NCBI RefSeq assembly: GCF_037154075.1
Contig: NZ_JBANRJ010000001.1
Location: forward strand, 800,001-864,000
DNA length: 64,000 nucleotides
DNA from: Sphingobium aromaticiconvertens
GTDB lineage: Bacteria > Pseudomonadota > Alphaproteobacteria > Sphingomonadales > Sphingomonadaceae
Direction of reading: 5' to 3'
The notes beneath the pieces were generated by a model, which saw only the letters and a list, made by a program, of their open reading frames with translations, ran no database searches and was not told the origin of the DNA. Below, one piece after another: positions 1 through 7,591 of the stretch; positions within the stretch are counted from its first letter, which is position 1, and every line of letters starts with the position of its first letter. Made by a program: the position numbers and the translations under genes.

Positions 1-708
1 CAATCCGGCAACGGGTCGGTCGGGCATCAGGTCACGGACGCGGGCGACCGTCTCGATGAACGCCAATGGTCGTTTGCGTGAAATGAAGTTACCGAAATAG
101 GCGAGGACAAGCGTGTCAGCGGGCAATTCCGTGTCGCGCAGCAGGGTTTCGCGTGCCTCCCGGCGGTCGACTCTCACAGTGACATCGAACGGGCTGTGGA
201 TGACCTGTGCGCGTCTGGCGGTCGATCCGGGTCGCGAGGCGGACAGGGCAAATTGTGACACAGCCACGATCCTGCTGGCGATCAACGGCGCGAGGTAGCG
301 CAGACCCATCGCATCTGGATCGCCGCGATGATGCCAGAGCAGTCGTGCGCCCGCCAGGCGCGCCGCAACGCCCCAGATGGCGTGGGTTCGCCCGTCATTG
401 CTATGGACGATATCCACTTTATGCTGCCGCAGAAAGCGGACCATGCCGGGAATGGCGCGCAATGTGCGCGCGAATTTTCCTGGGCCAAAGGGTTCGCCCG
501 GTACGAAGTCCGTCCAGCGCAGCGCCGGGTCCACAATCATTTCGTGCCCGGCAAATAACCGCGCAATGGCGCCATCTGCATATTGCGGGACGATCAGGAT
601 GCGATAGCGTGAACGGTCGAGGCCATCCAGCAAGCCCAGCGCCGAGATATGGCTCCCACCGACCTGGTTGCCGGCGAATGGAAAGCAGATCGTTATTCTG
701 TCTGACAT
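1..708 (-). CDS. Glycosyltransferase, GT-B fold (partial, 3' end beyond window)
   Basis: The frame is open from an ATG at 708 down to the window edge (236 codons), so the C-terminal catalytic half is missing. The N-terminus begins MSDRITICFPFAG and continues with a glycine-rich turn (NQVGGSHIS), as in the acceptor domain of GT-B glycosyltransferases. A later stretch (VDIVHSNDGRTHAIWG) matches the usual 'lives in darkness, search the host' beta-strand/loop of GT4-type enzymes, and near residue 210 an AYFGNF strand opens the nucleotide-sugar-binding domain. It is the last visible gene of the minus-strand polysaccharide block, 155 bases after the lyase gene. Probable role: adding one sugar of the repeat unit. 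The family is clear; donor and acceptor sugars cannot be told. Confidence 0.8.
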   Translation of the reverse strand, partial: MSDRITICFPFAGNQVGGSHISALGLLDGLDRSRYRILIVPQYADGAIARLFAGHEMIVDPALRWTDFVPGEPFGPGKFARTLRAIPGMVRFLRQHKVDIVHSNDGRTHAIWGVAARLAGARLLWHHRGDPDAMGLRYLAPLIASRIVAVSQFALSASRPGSTARRAQVIHSPFDVTVRVDRREARETLLRDTELPADTLVLAYFGNFISRKRPLAFIETVARVRDLMPDRPVAGL

Positions 709-712
709 GGCA

Positions 713-745
713 CTCGCTTGGGTCTGGGCGCTCGCTTGGCTCTGG
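713..745. repeat. Two-copy direct repeat, 18-base period, over the glycosyltransferase leader
   Basis: CTCGCTTGG-TCTGG occurs at 713-727 and again at 731-745, differing at one base, with a 3-base spacer. The repeat sits directly upstream of the minus-strand ATG at 708, so the probable weak ribosome-binding GAG motif is duplicated. It may only be a slippage product. Confidence 0.6.
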
Positions 746-746
746 T

Positions 747-776
747 CGGTGAGAGGTGCTGTTGGCCCTCTCACCG
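747..776. promoter_or_regulatory. Perfect 10-bp inverted repeat between lyase and glycosyltransferase genes
   Basis: CGGTGAGAGG at 747-756 pairs perfectly with CCTCTCACCG at 767-776 around a 10-base loop. It lies in the 155-base gap between the lyase stop (864) and the glycosyltransferase ATG (708), both read leftward. There is no T-run after it on the minus strand, so a classical terminator is not supported. An mRNA-processing stem or an operator would fit. Confidence 0.5.
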
Positions 777-863
777 TGGATTCATCCTGAACCGGAAGCG
801 GTGATCGGGCGAATGAGCATAGGGGGTACATCATTATGCGCGCCGCACGGCGCAGCGCTTACC

Positions 864-2243
864 CTATGGTCGCATCATCCTTAGCGGAATATCCGGCTGG
901 GAGGTCAGCATCCGGTGCCGGTCATCCAGAAAATTATCCAGATTGGCTACCCCGTCACCATCGGCATCCGCCCACGGATCGCTGACCTTCGGATCGACGC
1001 CATGTGCGCGCTCCCAGACATCGTCCATCCCGTCGCCATCGGCATCGGGATAGGGTGTTGCGCTCGCGATCGGTGGAATACTGCCTGGTTCCTTGACGAT
1101 ATGCCCGGTCCGGTCGGTGGTTTCGCTGACCATCCGGTTGTCGAACGCATCTCGGGGAAAGGCGCCCGCGCTTGCCAGAACCGCTTCATAGGCCGAATCC
1201 GCGCCAAGTGGTTGCAGGCTCAATGGACAGTCGGGTTTGTTGAGCGACTCATTTTCGATCGCCAGTGCAAGGTGCATGAAATTTCCCTTGAACCGATTGT
1301 CAGCGCGATAGATGCGCGCAGGACCGGTCGAGCCGATCTGGACCAGGTCGATGCCGACAGCGTGTTCGGCGGTGCTTGGTCCCTTGATGAAACTATTACC
1401 GATCACGGACACGGGCGTCCCGCCATAGGTTTCCCATATTTCCGTAAATTGCGACTGGGCGTCGTAGAAGACGTTGTTCACCACCTCCACGCAGGATTTG
1501 GGCGGGAAGTTGATGTCGGGATTGCGGTCTCCATTATGGGCGCACAGATTGCCGACAAAGCTCATTGTCTGCGGTCCCTTCGGATCGCTTGCCAGCAGCG
1601 CGCATTTGTCGTGACGTGGGATGCCTTCGCCGAAGATCGACCAGCTGATGGTGATGCGATCATTGTCGCCATAGGGGTTCACCAACTCGTCCAGCGCCCA
1701 GCTGCCGCTGACATGATCCAGTATCACGTTGCGGCTATTCTCGATCGTGAAGGCGTCCTGCGATCCGCGATCGGGACCGGTGCGGTCCAGCCGCACGCGG
1801 ATATGGCGCACGATGACGTCATGCGTGTTCTTGATCAGCACGGGGGTTAGCCCGACCGCCCCACCAGCATGGGCCAGGGTGATGCCTGCGCCGGGGGCGG
1901 TCTGTCCGGCAATGGTGAGGAAGGGGTTGCTGATAATCGGCGGCCGGGTGGTGAAACGGATCAGGCCGGCAACGCGAAAGATGCATATGCGCGGCCCTTG
2001 CGCGTCGATGCAGGCGCGCAAGGACCCCGGTCCCGCATCGGCCAGGGTCGTGACGGCGATGACCTTTCCGCCATGGCCGCCCTTGCTGCCCGCGCCATAA
2101 CCCAGCGCGCCTGCAAAGGCGGCCGGGCGGGGTGCGACCTTTTCGACCTCTCCTTCCGACGCGTTCCCCCCGGCGGAGCAGGAGGCACCCGCAAGCACAA
2201 CCAGCGGCAAGTTGAGCCAATAGAGGGTGCGTTTCTTGCGCAT
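864..2243 (-). CDS. Secreted pectate-lyase-like parallel beta-helix protein with calcium-binding tail
   Basis: 459 residues. An N-terminal hydrophobic segment ends in LAGASC, an imperfect lipobox with Cys22, so export and perhaps lipid anchoring are likely. The central part has the polysaccharide lyase family 1 style entry (GGHGGKVIAVTTLADAGPGS) followed by repeated short beta-strand rungs rich in Asn and Val, as in right-handed parallel beta-helices. The C-terminus carries two Asp-rich loops (DADGDGMDD and DADGDGVANLD, about residues 395-430) of thrombospondin-3/dockerin calcium-binding type. It overlaps nothing: 3 bases separate it from the beta-barrel gene upstream. A paralog lies at 18279-19844. 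Likely role: cleaving or trimming the exopolysaccharide. The substrate is not evident and pectin itself is not implied. Confidence 0.8.
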   Translation of the reverse strand: MRKKRTLYWLNLPLVVLAGASCSAGGNASEGEVEKVAPRPAAFAGALGYGAGSKGGHGGKVIAVTTLADAGPGSLRACIDAQGPRICIFRVAGLIRFTTRPPIISNPFLTIAGQTAPGAGITLAHAGGAVGLTPVLIKNTHDVIVRHIRVRLDRTGPDRGSQDAFTIENSRNVILDHVSGSWALDELVNPYGDNDRITISWSIFGEGIPRHDKCALLASDPKGPQTMSFVGNLCAHNGDRNPDINFPPKSCVEVVNNVFYDAQSQFTEIWETYGGTPVSVIGNSFIKGPSTAEHAVGIDLVQIGSTGPARIYRADNRFKGNFMHLALAIENESLNKPDCPLSLQPLGADSAYEAVLASAGAFPRDAFDNRMVSETTDRTGHIVKEPGSIPPIASATPYPDADGDGMDDVWERAHGVDPKVSDPWADADGDGVANLDNFLDDRHRMLTSQPDIPLRMMRP

Positions 2244-2246
2244 GGC

Positions 2247-3482
2247 TCAGAACCGTACCCGCAGCTCGACGCCGCCGCGCAGCCGGGTGTAGGATTCGGT
2301 CGGATCGTCGCTCGAACGGTCGCCATAGCGAACGGTCGCGGCAACCGAGAAAAGCCGGTTGATGAGATATTCCGCTTCGAAGAGGCCGCCGATCGTGCGC
2401 TCCTTGACTGGTGTGCCGACGAAATTGGTGCGTCGATAGAAGGCGGCGAGTGACCAGCGCAGATTATGCCGGGCCTCCGACTGCATGCCAATCTGAAGGC
2501 GGGAGTCGGTGCGGGCAATGGCGCCTGCTCGCAAGGTCGCGACATCGCCCTGAAAAGCGTCCAGGGTGAAGGCGATGCGCTGCGTCGGCTGAAAGGTCAT
2601 GGACCCTTCCACCGAAAGCCCGGTGCGTCCTTTCAGTGTCGGATCAGACGGATCGAAGCGGAACACGCCGACGCCGAAATCGCCGCGCAAAGTGCCACCC
2701 GGATCGATGGCGACGCCACCTCGTCCGCCATAGGTGGTGGCATCGCGATTGATCCCGCTTGTGTCGGTGGCCAGTCTGAAATCACGGCGATTGACGAATC
2801 CCTGACCAAAAATGCTGACCAGCCCGCTCAATCGATAGCGCAGCCGGGCGCTGCCCGAATAGACGGCGTGATCGCGCTCTGCATCGATGGAGGACACATG
2901 GTCCAGGCGACGGGCCGCCGCCTCGGCATCGAAACCCAGGCGACCCATCTCATGGGCGACGTTCAAGGTGCCATGCAGAACATCGATCCGCCGGGGGCCG
3001 ATGGTCTGGAAATTGCGCGCTTCGGGATCGCCGCGATCCTCGATCGCCCGTTCCCATCCTCCTGTTCCCTGGATACTCGTCCCCTCATTGGGCTGCCATC
3101 CCAGTTTCAGGTCGGCCAGCCCGGCACTGCTGTTTTCCCGTTTGAACGAGAAGAAGCGTCGGAAGGTGCCAGCCGCCCTGGCTGTCATCTTTACGGTGCC
3201 AGCGTCATAGGTGCCGGTCAGCCGTGGGCTGATCACGGTCTTCCAGTCGTCATCCTTGTCCGTCGCTTCGGCATAGATGTTGCTGTCATATTCTATCCGT
3301 GCGTCGAGTTCGGGATCGATCCGGATATTTCCCAGCCTTATGCCAATCGGTTGATATTCCTGGGCGACCAGATCGAGCACGGAGGCCGGTCGATCCGTTT
3401 GCTGGGCTAAAGCCGGGGTGGCGAACGGGATGGCGACGCAAAGGCTCACGCAAGAGGTGAGCAGCCGGTTGCGGGCGCGCAT
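2247..3482 (-). CDS. Outer-membrane beta-barrel protein of the exopolysaccharide locus
   Basis: 411 residues from the ATG at 3482, which follows the upstream gene's TGA by two bases; a GTG at 3494 is an alternative start. A signal peptide of about 26 residues ends in ATPALA. The rest lacks long hydrophobic helices and alternates polar and hydrophobic residues with many Arg, Tyr, Phe and Gly, ending in RLRGGVELRVRF with a terminal Phe, typical of outer-membrane barrels. Proteins of this size next to Wza-type lipoproteins are common in sphingomonad polysaccharide loci and are thought to help the polymer cross or dock at the outer membrane. That role is inferred from context; fold assignment is fairly secure. 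Confidence 0.75.
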   Translation of the reverse strand: MRARNRLLTSCVSLCVAIPFATPALAQQTDRPASVLDLVAQEYQPIGIRLGNIRIDPELDARIEYDSNIYAEATDKDDDWKTVISPRLTGTYDAGTVKMTARAAGTFRRFFSFKRENSSAGLADLKLGWQPNEGTSIQGTGGWERAIEDRGDPEARNFQTIGPRRIDVLHGTLNVAHEMGRLGFDAEAAARRLDHVSSIDAERDHAVYSGSARLRYRLSGLVSIFGQGFVNRRDFRLATDTSGINRDATTYGGRGGVAIDPGGTLRGDFGVGVFRFDPSDPTLKGRTGLSVEGSMTFQPTQRIAFTLDAFQGDVATLRAGAIARTDSRLQIGMQSEARHNLRWSLAAFYRRTNFVGTPVKERTIGGLFEAEYLINRLFSVAATVRYGDRSSDDPTESYTRLRGGVELRVRF

Positions 3483-3484
3483 CG

Positions 3485-4057
3485 TCAAAACCACTTTTCA
3501 TGAACGCGGATGTCGTCGCCGGGCAGGATCGGGCTGGCTGCTCCAGCTCTTCCTGTCACCGCCCGGCCATTGACCTTGCGCGTGATCGACACATTGCCCT
3601 GATCGGCGCGGAAGGTGTAGCCGCCCGCCGCCGACACGGCCGAAACGACCGACATGCCGGGCCGATAGGCATATTCTCCGGGCGCCTTGACCTCTCCCAA
3701 TATATAGAAGGGGCGCATTTTCATCGGTTGGACGTTGACGTTGGGCCGTTGCACGATCTGCCGGTCCACCAGCTTCGCGGCGATGGCCTGCTCCAGTTCC
3801 GGCACGGTCTTGCCGTTGGCGGGCACGCCCTCGATCAGCGGCAGCGACAACTGGCCGCTGTCATTGACCGAATAGGTATTGTTCATGGCGTCCAGGCCAT
3901 AAACGAACACGCGCAGCTCATCGCCCGGCGCCAGTCTGTATTCCTGCGCGGCAACGGTCGGCAGTTGTGGCAGCGAGCCAACGCCGGATGCGCATCCGGC
4001 CAACGGTAACGATGCAATGCAAATGGCCCCGAACAGGATCGAAAAACGACCGGTCAT
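3485..4057 (-). CDS. Wza-type polysaccharide export lipoprotein (short form)
   Basis: 190 residues. The signal peptide ends in a good lipobox, LAGC with Cys22. Next comes the Poly_export domain (YRLAPGDELRVFVYG, about residues 41-55, through LPLIEGVPANGKT) and one SLBB beta-grasp domain (FYILGEVKAPGEYAYRPG, about residues 113-130). It ends soon after, without the extra SLBB repeats and transmembrane alpha-helix of E. coli Wza (about 380 residues); this short form is common in alphaproteobacteria. It sits between the Wzy-type polymerase and the beta-barrel gene in one transcription direction. Role: periplasmic/outer-membrane part of the export channel. Confidence 0.9.
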   Translation of the reverse strand: MTGRFSILFGAICIASLPLAGCASGVGSLPQLPTVAAQEYRLAPGDELRVFVYGLDAMNNTYSVNDSGQLSLPLIEGVPANGKTVPELEQAIAAKLVDRQIVQRPNVNVQPMKMRPFYILGEVKAPGEYAYRPGMSVVSAVSAAGGYTFRADQGNVSITRKVNGRAVTGRAGAASPILPGDDIRVHEKWF

Positions 4058-4077
4058 CGGACATCCCCTTTAGTCTT

Positions 4078-4140
4078 GCCGGAATCGGCGGTGGGGAAAG
4101 GCTAGTCCCTTTGGTCAGGAAAGGGCGCGGCGATTCCGGC
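4078..4140. promoter_or_regulatory. Intercistronic nested stem-loop between polymerase and export genes
   Basis: GCCGGAATCG at 4078-4087 pairs perfectly with CGATTCCGGC at 4131-4140. Inside lies a smaller AAAGG / CCTTT stem at 4098-4112. The outer arm ends exactly at the stop codon of the polymerase gene (4141-4143). On the minus strand this would form a branched hairpin in the mRNA between the two genes. No T-run follows, so stability control or partial attenuation is more likely than full termination. Confidence 0.55.
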
Positions 4141-5466
4141 TTAGTGCCTTGCCAAAAGGGATGGGTGGGCCACCCCCGGCTGGGGATCGTCGCGCACGAA
4201 GAGGAGGGAGAGCGCGAGCATCGAGGGCATCAGGAAAAAGCGCGCATACATATGTGGGCTGGATGTCGTATAGATCAGGAACACGCATATCACCGTCAGC
4301 GCCAGCACGCCTTCGGAGCGTCGTATTCGGATACCTTGCAAGGCCATGCCCAGCATCAGCCCCAGCAGCCCCAGCAGGCCCATGAAGGCAGGCAGCCCCC
4401 CTTCGGTATAGATGAGCAGATAGAGATTATGGACCGGCTGCTGCATGACACTGACATTGCGGAACTCATCGGCGCCCACGCCGAGCAGCGTCGTATCTTC
4501 CGCGATCGACCAGGCTTCCTTGATCAGCTCCACCCGTCCCAAAAATGTGCCCGCCTGGGAAATGTCGCCCGACGCGATGGCGCCGCCGACCCGCTTACTG
4601 AAAGTTGCGGGCAGGGGCGCGCCGCTCGCCACGAAAATGGCAATGCCCACGGCGATGGCGATGACGCCACGCATCAGATAGCGCCCGCCCAGCAGCAAGA
4701 GCGTGAAGGCGGTCACGACCGTGGTCGCCATAAAGCCTGTGAAGGACGCTGTCAGCAACAGTCCCCACGCCAGGATACAGCCGGCGATCACCAGCATCCA
4801 TCGCGGCGCCAACCGCTCGCGCAGGCAATAATAAAGCATGGTGAACGCGGCGGAGATCAACATGCCGTTCCAGTTCGCCTCACCGGCAAAAGCGCCCAGC
4901 CGCCCGTTTCCGGTCAGGAACTCTGCGCCCAGTATGCCGGGCGCTGTATTGTGCGTGAAGAGCAGGGTCACGAGCGCGCCAATGGCCTCCATCGTCGTCG
5001 CTCCCATGACGAAGATGAGGGCAAGCCGTTGCACCGTGGCGCGGCTTTGCGCGGTCAGCACGATGGGAATGAAGAAAAAAGCGACCAGATATTGAAGCGC
5101 GATGACGATCCAGCGCGACAGGTCGCCATAGACCAGTGAGCTGAAGAACAGCCCGCCCAGCATCAGCGACAGCGCCGCGAGCCATAGCGGGGTCATCAGA
5201 CCGAAGGGGACGGTATTGATCATCCCGTGGCTGAGGAAGGCGACCAGCGCCACCAGGAAACAGATGTCGGCCAGCGTCAGGTTGATGAAGCTGAGGCGCA
5301 GTTCATGATAGCCGGTGAAGAAGACGGCGAGCGTCAGCAGGGTCGTGGCGATCGTCAGCCAGAAGGATCGGCCATGATAGACCGGATTCTGGTAAGCGCC
5401 CAGATCGGCCGTCCCGGATGGCTCCTGGGCGAAAAACAGCTCCAGTTTATCCGGGTCGCTGCTCAT
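4141..5466 (-). CDS. O-antigen ligase / Wzy-type polysaccharide polymerase
   Basis: 441 residues with about ten to twelve hydrophobic segments, starting at the segment SFWLTIATTLLTLAVFFTG after a short polar N-terminus. A large loop before the last helices (about residues 310-350, with PVHNLYLLIYTEGG) matches the periplasmic loop and the conserved H-N-x-Y/F motif of the Wzy_C / O-antigen ligase family. Its start codon overlaps the sulfotransferase stop (ATGA), so the two are translationally coupled. With a Wzx-type flippase gene at 14582 and a Wza-type lipoprotein next door, it is best read as the polymerase. A ligase function cannot be excluded. Confidence 0.85.
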   Translation of the reverse strand: MSSDPDKLELFFAQEPSGTADLGAYQNPVYHGRSFWLTIATTLLTLAVFFTGYHELRLSFINLTLADICFLVALVAFLSHGMINTVPFGLMTPLWLAALSLMLGGLFFSSLVYGDLSRWIVIALQYLVAFFFIPIVLTAQSRATVQRLALIFVMGATTMEAIGALVTLLFTHNTAPGILGAEFLTGNGRLGAFAGEANWNGMLISAAFTMLYYCLRERLAPRWMLVIAGCILAWGLLLTASFTGFMATTVVTAFTLLLLGGRYLMRGVIAIAVGIAIFVASGAPLPATFSKRVGGAIASGDISQAGTFLGRVELIKEAWSIAEDTTLLGVGADEFRNVSVMQQPVHNLYLLIYTEGGLPAFMGLLGLLGLMLGMALQGIRIRRSEGVLALTVICVFLIYTTSSPHMYARFFLMPSMLALSLLFVRDDPQPGVAHPSLLARH

Positions 5467-6326
5467 GCCGCGATCCGGTCCCGCGTCAGCCAGTGGCTCA
5501 GATCCCGTCCCAGCATCCCGGCCAGCCGTTCGACGTCATAGGCATAGAAATCAGCGAGGCGCGCGCGGGTGTCGTCCGACAGCGGCGGATAACGCACTTC
5601 GCGCGCGAACAGGCTGCGAACGCCATTGAACACACGGCTGTCCCGCAAGGGCTTCACGCTTTCCTTGAACGGGGCGAGCACGGTCCGGATCGGCAAGGGC
5701 AGGAAATGGGCCGATCCGTCATTGACGCGGCCCTGCGGCAAGACTTCCTCGAAATGATGCGGGGCGCCGATATGATCGCACACCGCTTCCACCGTGGCAC
5801 GGGGGCGTTGTTTCACGTCCTCAAACAGCAGGACGTGGATTTGCGCGGGCTGGAACAGATCATACCAGCGGGACAGATGCTGGGCATAGAGACCATCGTC
5901 CAGGAAGCGCGGCTGGCTGGTGGTTGCCCGATTGAAATACTCCTCGGGCGCGCCGCGCACCGTTCCGCGCCGGTACAACATTCGATAATCCGAATAGGCC
6001 CGTTCGATAGGGTTACGCAGTTGCACGACCAGCGGCACGTCGGGCAACAACTGTGCGATCCGGCTGGCCGCATGGGGATGGGCCAGATAGTCCGCCGATT
6101 TTTCTCCGAGCCGAACGCCGCTGGGCGCGTCGGCGAAGAAATCCCGGTAGAATTCCGGGCCTTTCTCGAACTCGCTGCTGAAATAATGGGGTTCCGGGTC
6201 GGGCAGGAACAGGGTTGGATTGTCCTGCAACTGCGCGTGAATCCAGGTCGTTGCCGCCTTGACCGCGCCGACGATCAGAAATTCGGGCAGAAATTCGGAA
6301 AGGCGGTTGGATGATGGGGGGGTCAT
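5463..6326 (-). CDS. PAPS-dependent sulfotransferase
   Basis: 287 residues, the usual length. Near the N-terminus, LIVGAVKAATTWIHAQL is the 5'-phosphosulfate-binding loop (KxxTTW form, about residues 15-31). VVQLRNPIERAYSDYRM (about residues 102-118) is the 3'-phosphate-binding motif with conserved Arg and Ser. The family transfers sulfate from PAPS to hydroxyl or amino groups of sugars or other acceptors in the cytoplasm. The gene overlaps both neighbours by ATGA (aminotransferase upstream, polymerase downstream), so it is part of the polysaccharide operon, and a sugar of the repeat unit is the likely acceptor. Sulfation of the polymer is inference; PAPS synthesis genes are not in the window. 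Confidence 0.85.
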   Translation of the reverse strand: MTPPSSNRLSEFLPEFLIVGAVKAATTWIHAQLQDNPTLFLPDPEPHYFSSEFEKGPEFYRDFFADAPSGVRLGEKSADYLAHPHAASRIAQLLPDVPLVVQLRNPIERAYSDYRMLYRRGTVRGAPEEYFNRATTSQPRFLDDGLYAQHLSRWYDLFQPAQIHVLLFEDVKQRPRATVEAVCDHIGAPHHFEEVLPQGRVNDGSAHFLPLPIRTVLAPFKESVKPLRDSRVFNGVRSLFAREVRYPPLSDDTRARLADFYAYDVERLAGMLGRDLSHWLTRDRIAA

Positions 6327-7588
6327 GCATGCCCCTCCTGTTGCATGAAGGACGTTGCCAACTGGACGACCGCTTGCGCCATGGCGTGCATATCGGCCTC
6401 GTCCAGCAGATGATCGACCGGCAGCATCACGCTGCGTTCGCCGAGTCCATTGGCAGAGGACAGCGCCCCGTCTTTCCGGGGTGGCGCCGCCGCAAAGGCG
6501 GCTTCGCGCGACATGTCGGGGCAGGAGCCGCTGCCGCAGGGGATGCCTGCTGCCTGTAGCGCTGCGATCAGGTCCATGGCTTTGCGTCCGGGGGCCATCG
6601 CGTCCACGTTAAGCTGGAAATAGAATTTATACCAGGCATGGTCGATATGGTCGGGAAATTCGGGCAGCCGGATCAGCGGATGACCGGCAAGATCCTGACG
6701 CAAGATATTGGCATTGCGGGTCCGGGCCGTCAGCCAGCGAGGCAGCTTGGCCAGTTGAGCCAGGCCGATCGCAGCCTGCATCTCCGTCATGCGCCAGTTA
6801 CTGCCGAAGCTGTCATGGACATAGCGAAAGGCACCCGGCGTGCCGGCCGTGCGCAGCTTGTCCGGGTTTTTGCCATGATCCTTGTATGCCCAGGCTCGCG
6901 TCCAATGGTCGTAGTCAGCCAGCAGCAACATGCCGCCTTCGCCGCCGATCGACATGATCTTGTCGGTGCAAAAGGAAAAGGCGGCGGCATGACCGAACGA
7001 CCCGATCTTCTGGCCGCGCCAAGCGGCGCCATGGGCCTGCGCGCAATCTTCGATCAGCCAGAGGCCGTGGGTCTGGCATAGCGGCACCAGCCTATCCATA
7101 TCACAGGGATGGCCCGCCAGATGGACGCAGATGACGGCCTTCGTCCGTGCGCTCACCATGCGTTCGACGGAGGCAGGGCAGATCCCCTGACTCTCCGCGT
7201 CGATGTCGGCGAAGACCGGGGTGGCGCCAACCGCAAGGACGCAACTCACTGTGGCAAAAAAGCTGCGCGCGGGGACGATCACCTCGTCATCCGGCCCAAC
7301 GCCCAATGCCCGCAGCGCCAGTTCCAGTGCCAATGTGCCGTTGGCGAGCGAGATTGCATGGGGCATGCCCACATAATCGGCAAATGCCTGTTCAAAGGCG
7401 CGGCCGCGTTCGCCATGGACCAGCGAATTGACCCGGCCATTGCGAAGGACGTCGACCACTGCGGCAATCTCATCTTCATCATGATGTGGCCAGCAAGACC
7501 GGATGGGCAGGATGGACGGTTCGTCCATAATCGGCAGGACGGGTGACGGGATCGGTGCGGCAGGCATCTGGATATTCAGGTCAGCCAT
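6323..7588 (-). CDS. DegT/DnrJ/EryC1/StrS-family PLP-dependent sugar aminotransferase
   Basis: 421 residues. Typical family marks are NGRVNSLVHG, SLANGTLALELALRALG (phosphate-binding turn), LIEDCAQAHGA with the PLP-contacting Asp, and SFCTDKIMSIGGEGG, where the Lys is the Schiff-base residue. Enzymes of this family aminate 4-keto or 3-keto nucleotide sugars. It lies 3 bases after the 4,6-dehydratase gene, whose product would be its substrate, and overlaps the sulfotransferase start. The pair resembles PglF/PglE, which make UDP-4-amino-4,6-dideoxy-GlcNAc. The exact sugar is inferred from that pairing. Confidence 0.9.
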   Translation of the reverse strand: MADLNIQMPAAPIPSPVLPIMDEPSILPIRSCWPHHDEDEIAAVVDVLRNGRVNSLVHGERGRAFEQAFADYVGMPHAISLANGTLALELALRALGVGPDDEVIVPARSFFATVSCVLAVGATPVFADIDAESQGICPASVERMVSARTKAVICVHLAGHPCDMDRLVPLCQTHGLWLIEDCAQAHGAAWRGQKIGSFGHAAAFSFCTDKIMSIGGEGGMLLLADYDHWTRAWAYKDHGKNPDKLRTAGTPGAFRYVHDSFGSNWRMTEMQAAIGLAQLAKLPRWLTARTRNANILRQDLAGHPLIRLPEFPDHIDHAWYKFYFQLNVDAMAPGRKAMDLIAALQAAGIPCGSGSCPDMSREAAFAAAPPRKDGALSSANGLGERSVMLPVDHLLDEADMHAMAQAVVQLATSFMQQEGHA

Positions 7589-7591
7589 GAA

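Noticed and set aside
3967..5139. Rightward open frame of 390 codons
   Set aside because: It lies wholly over the polymerase and export genes; the translation is rich in His, Gln, Arg and Gly and has no domain pattern, a usual shadow of GC-rich membrane genes.
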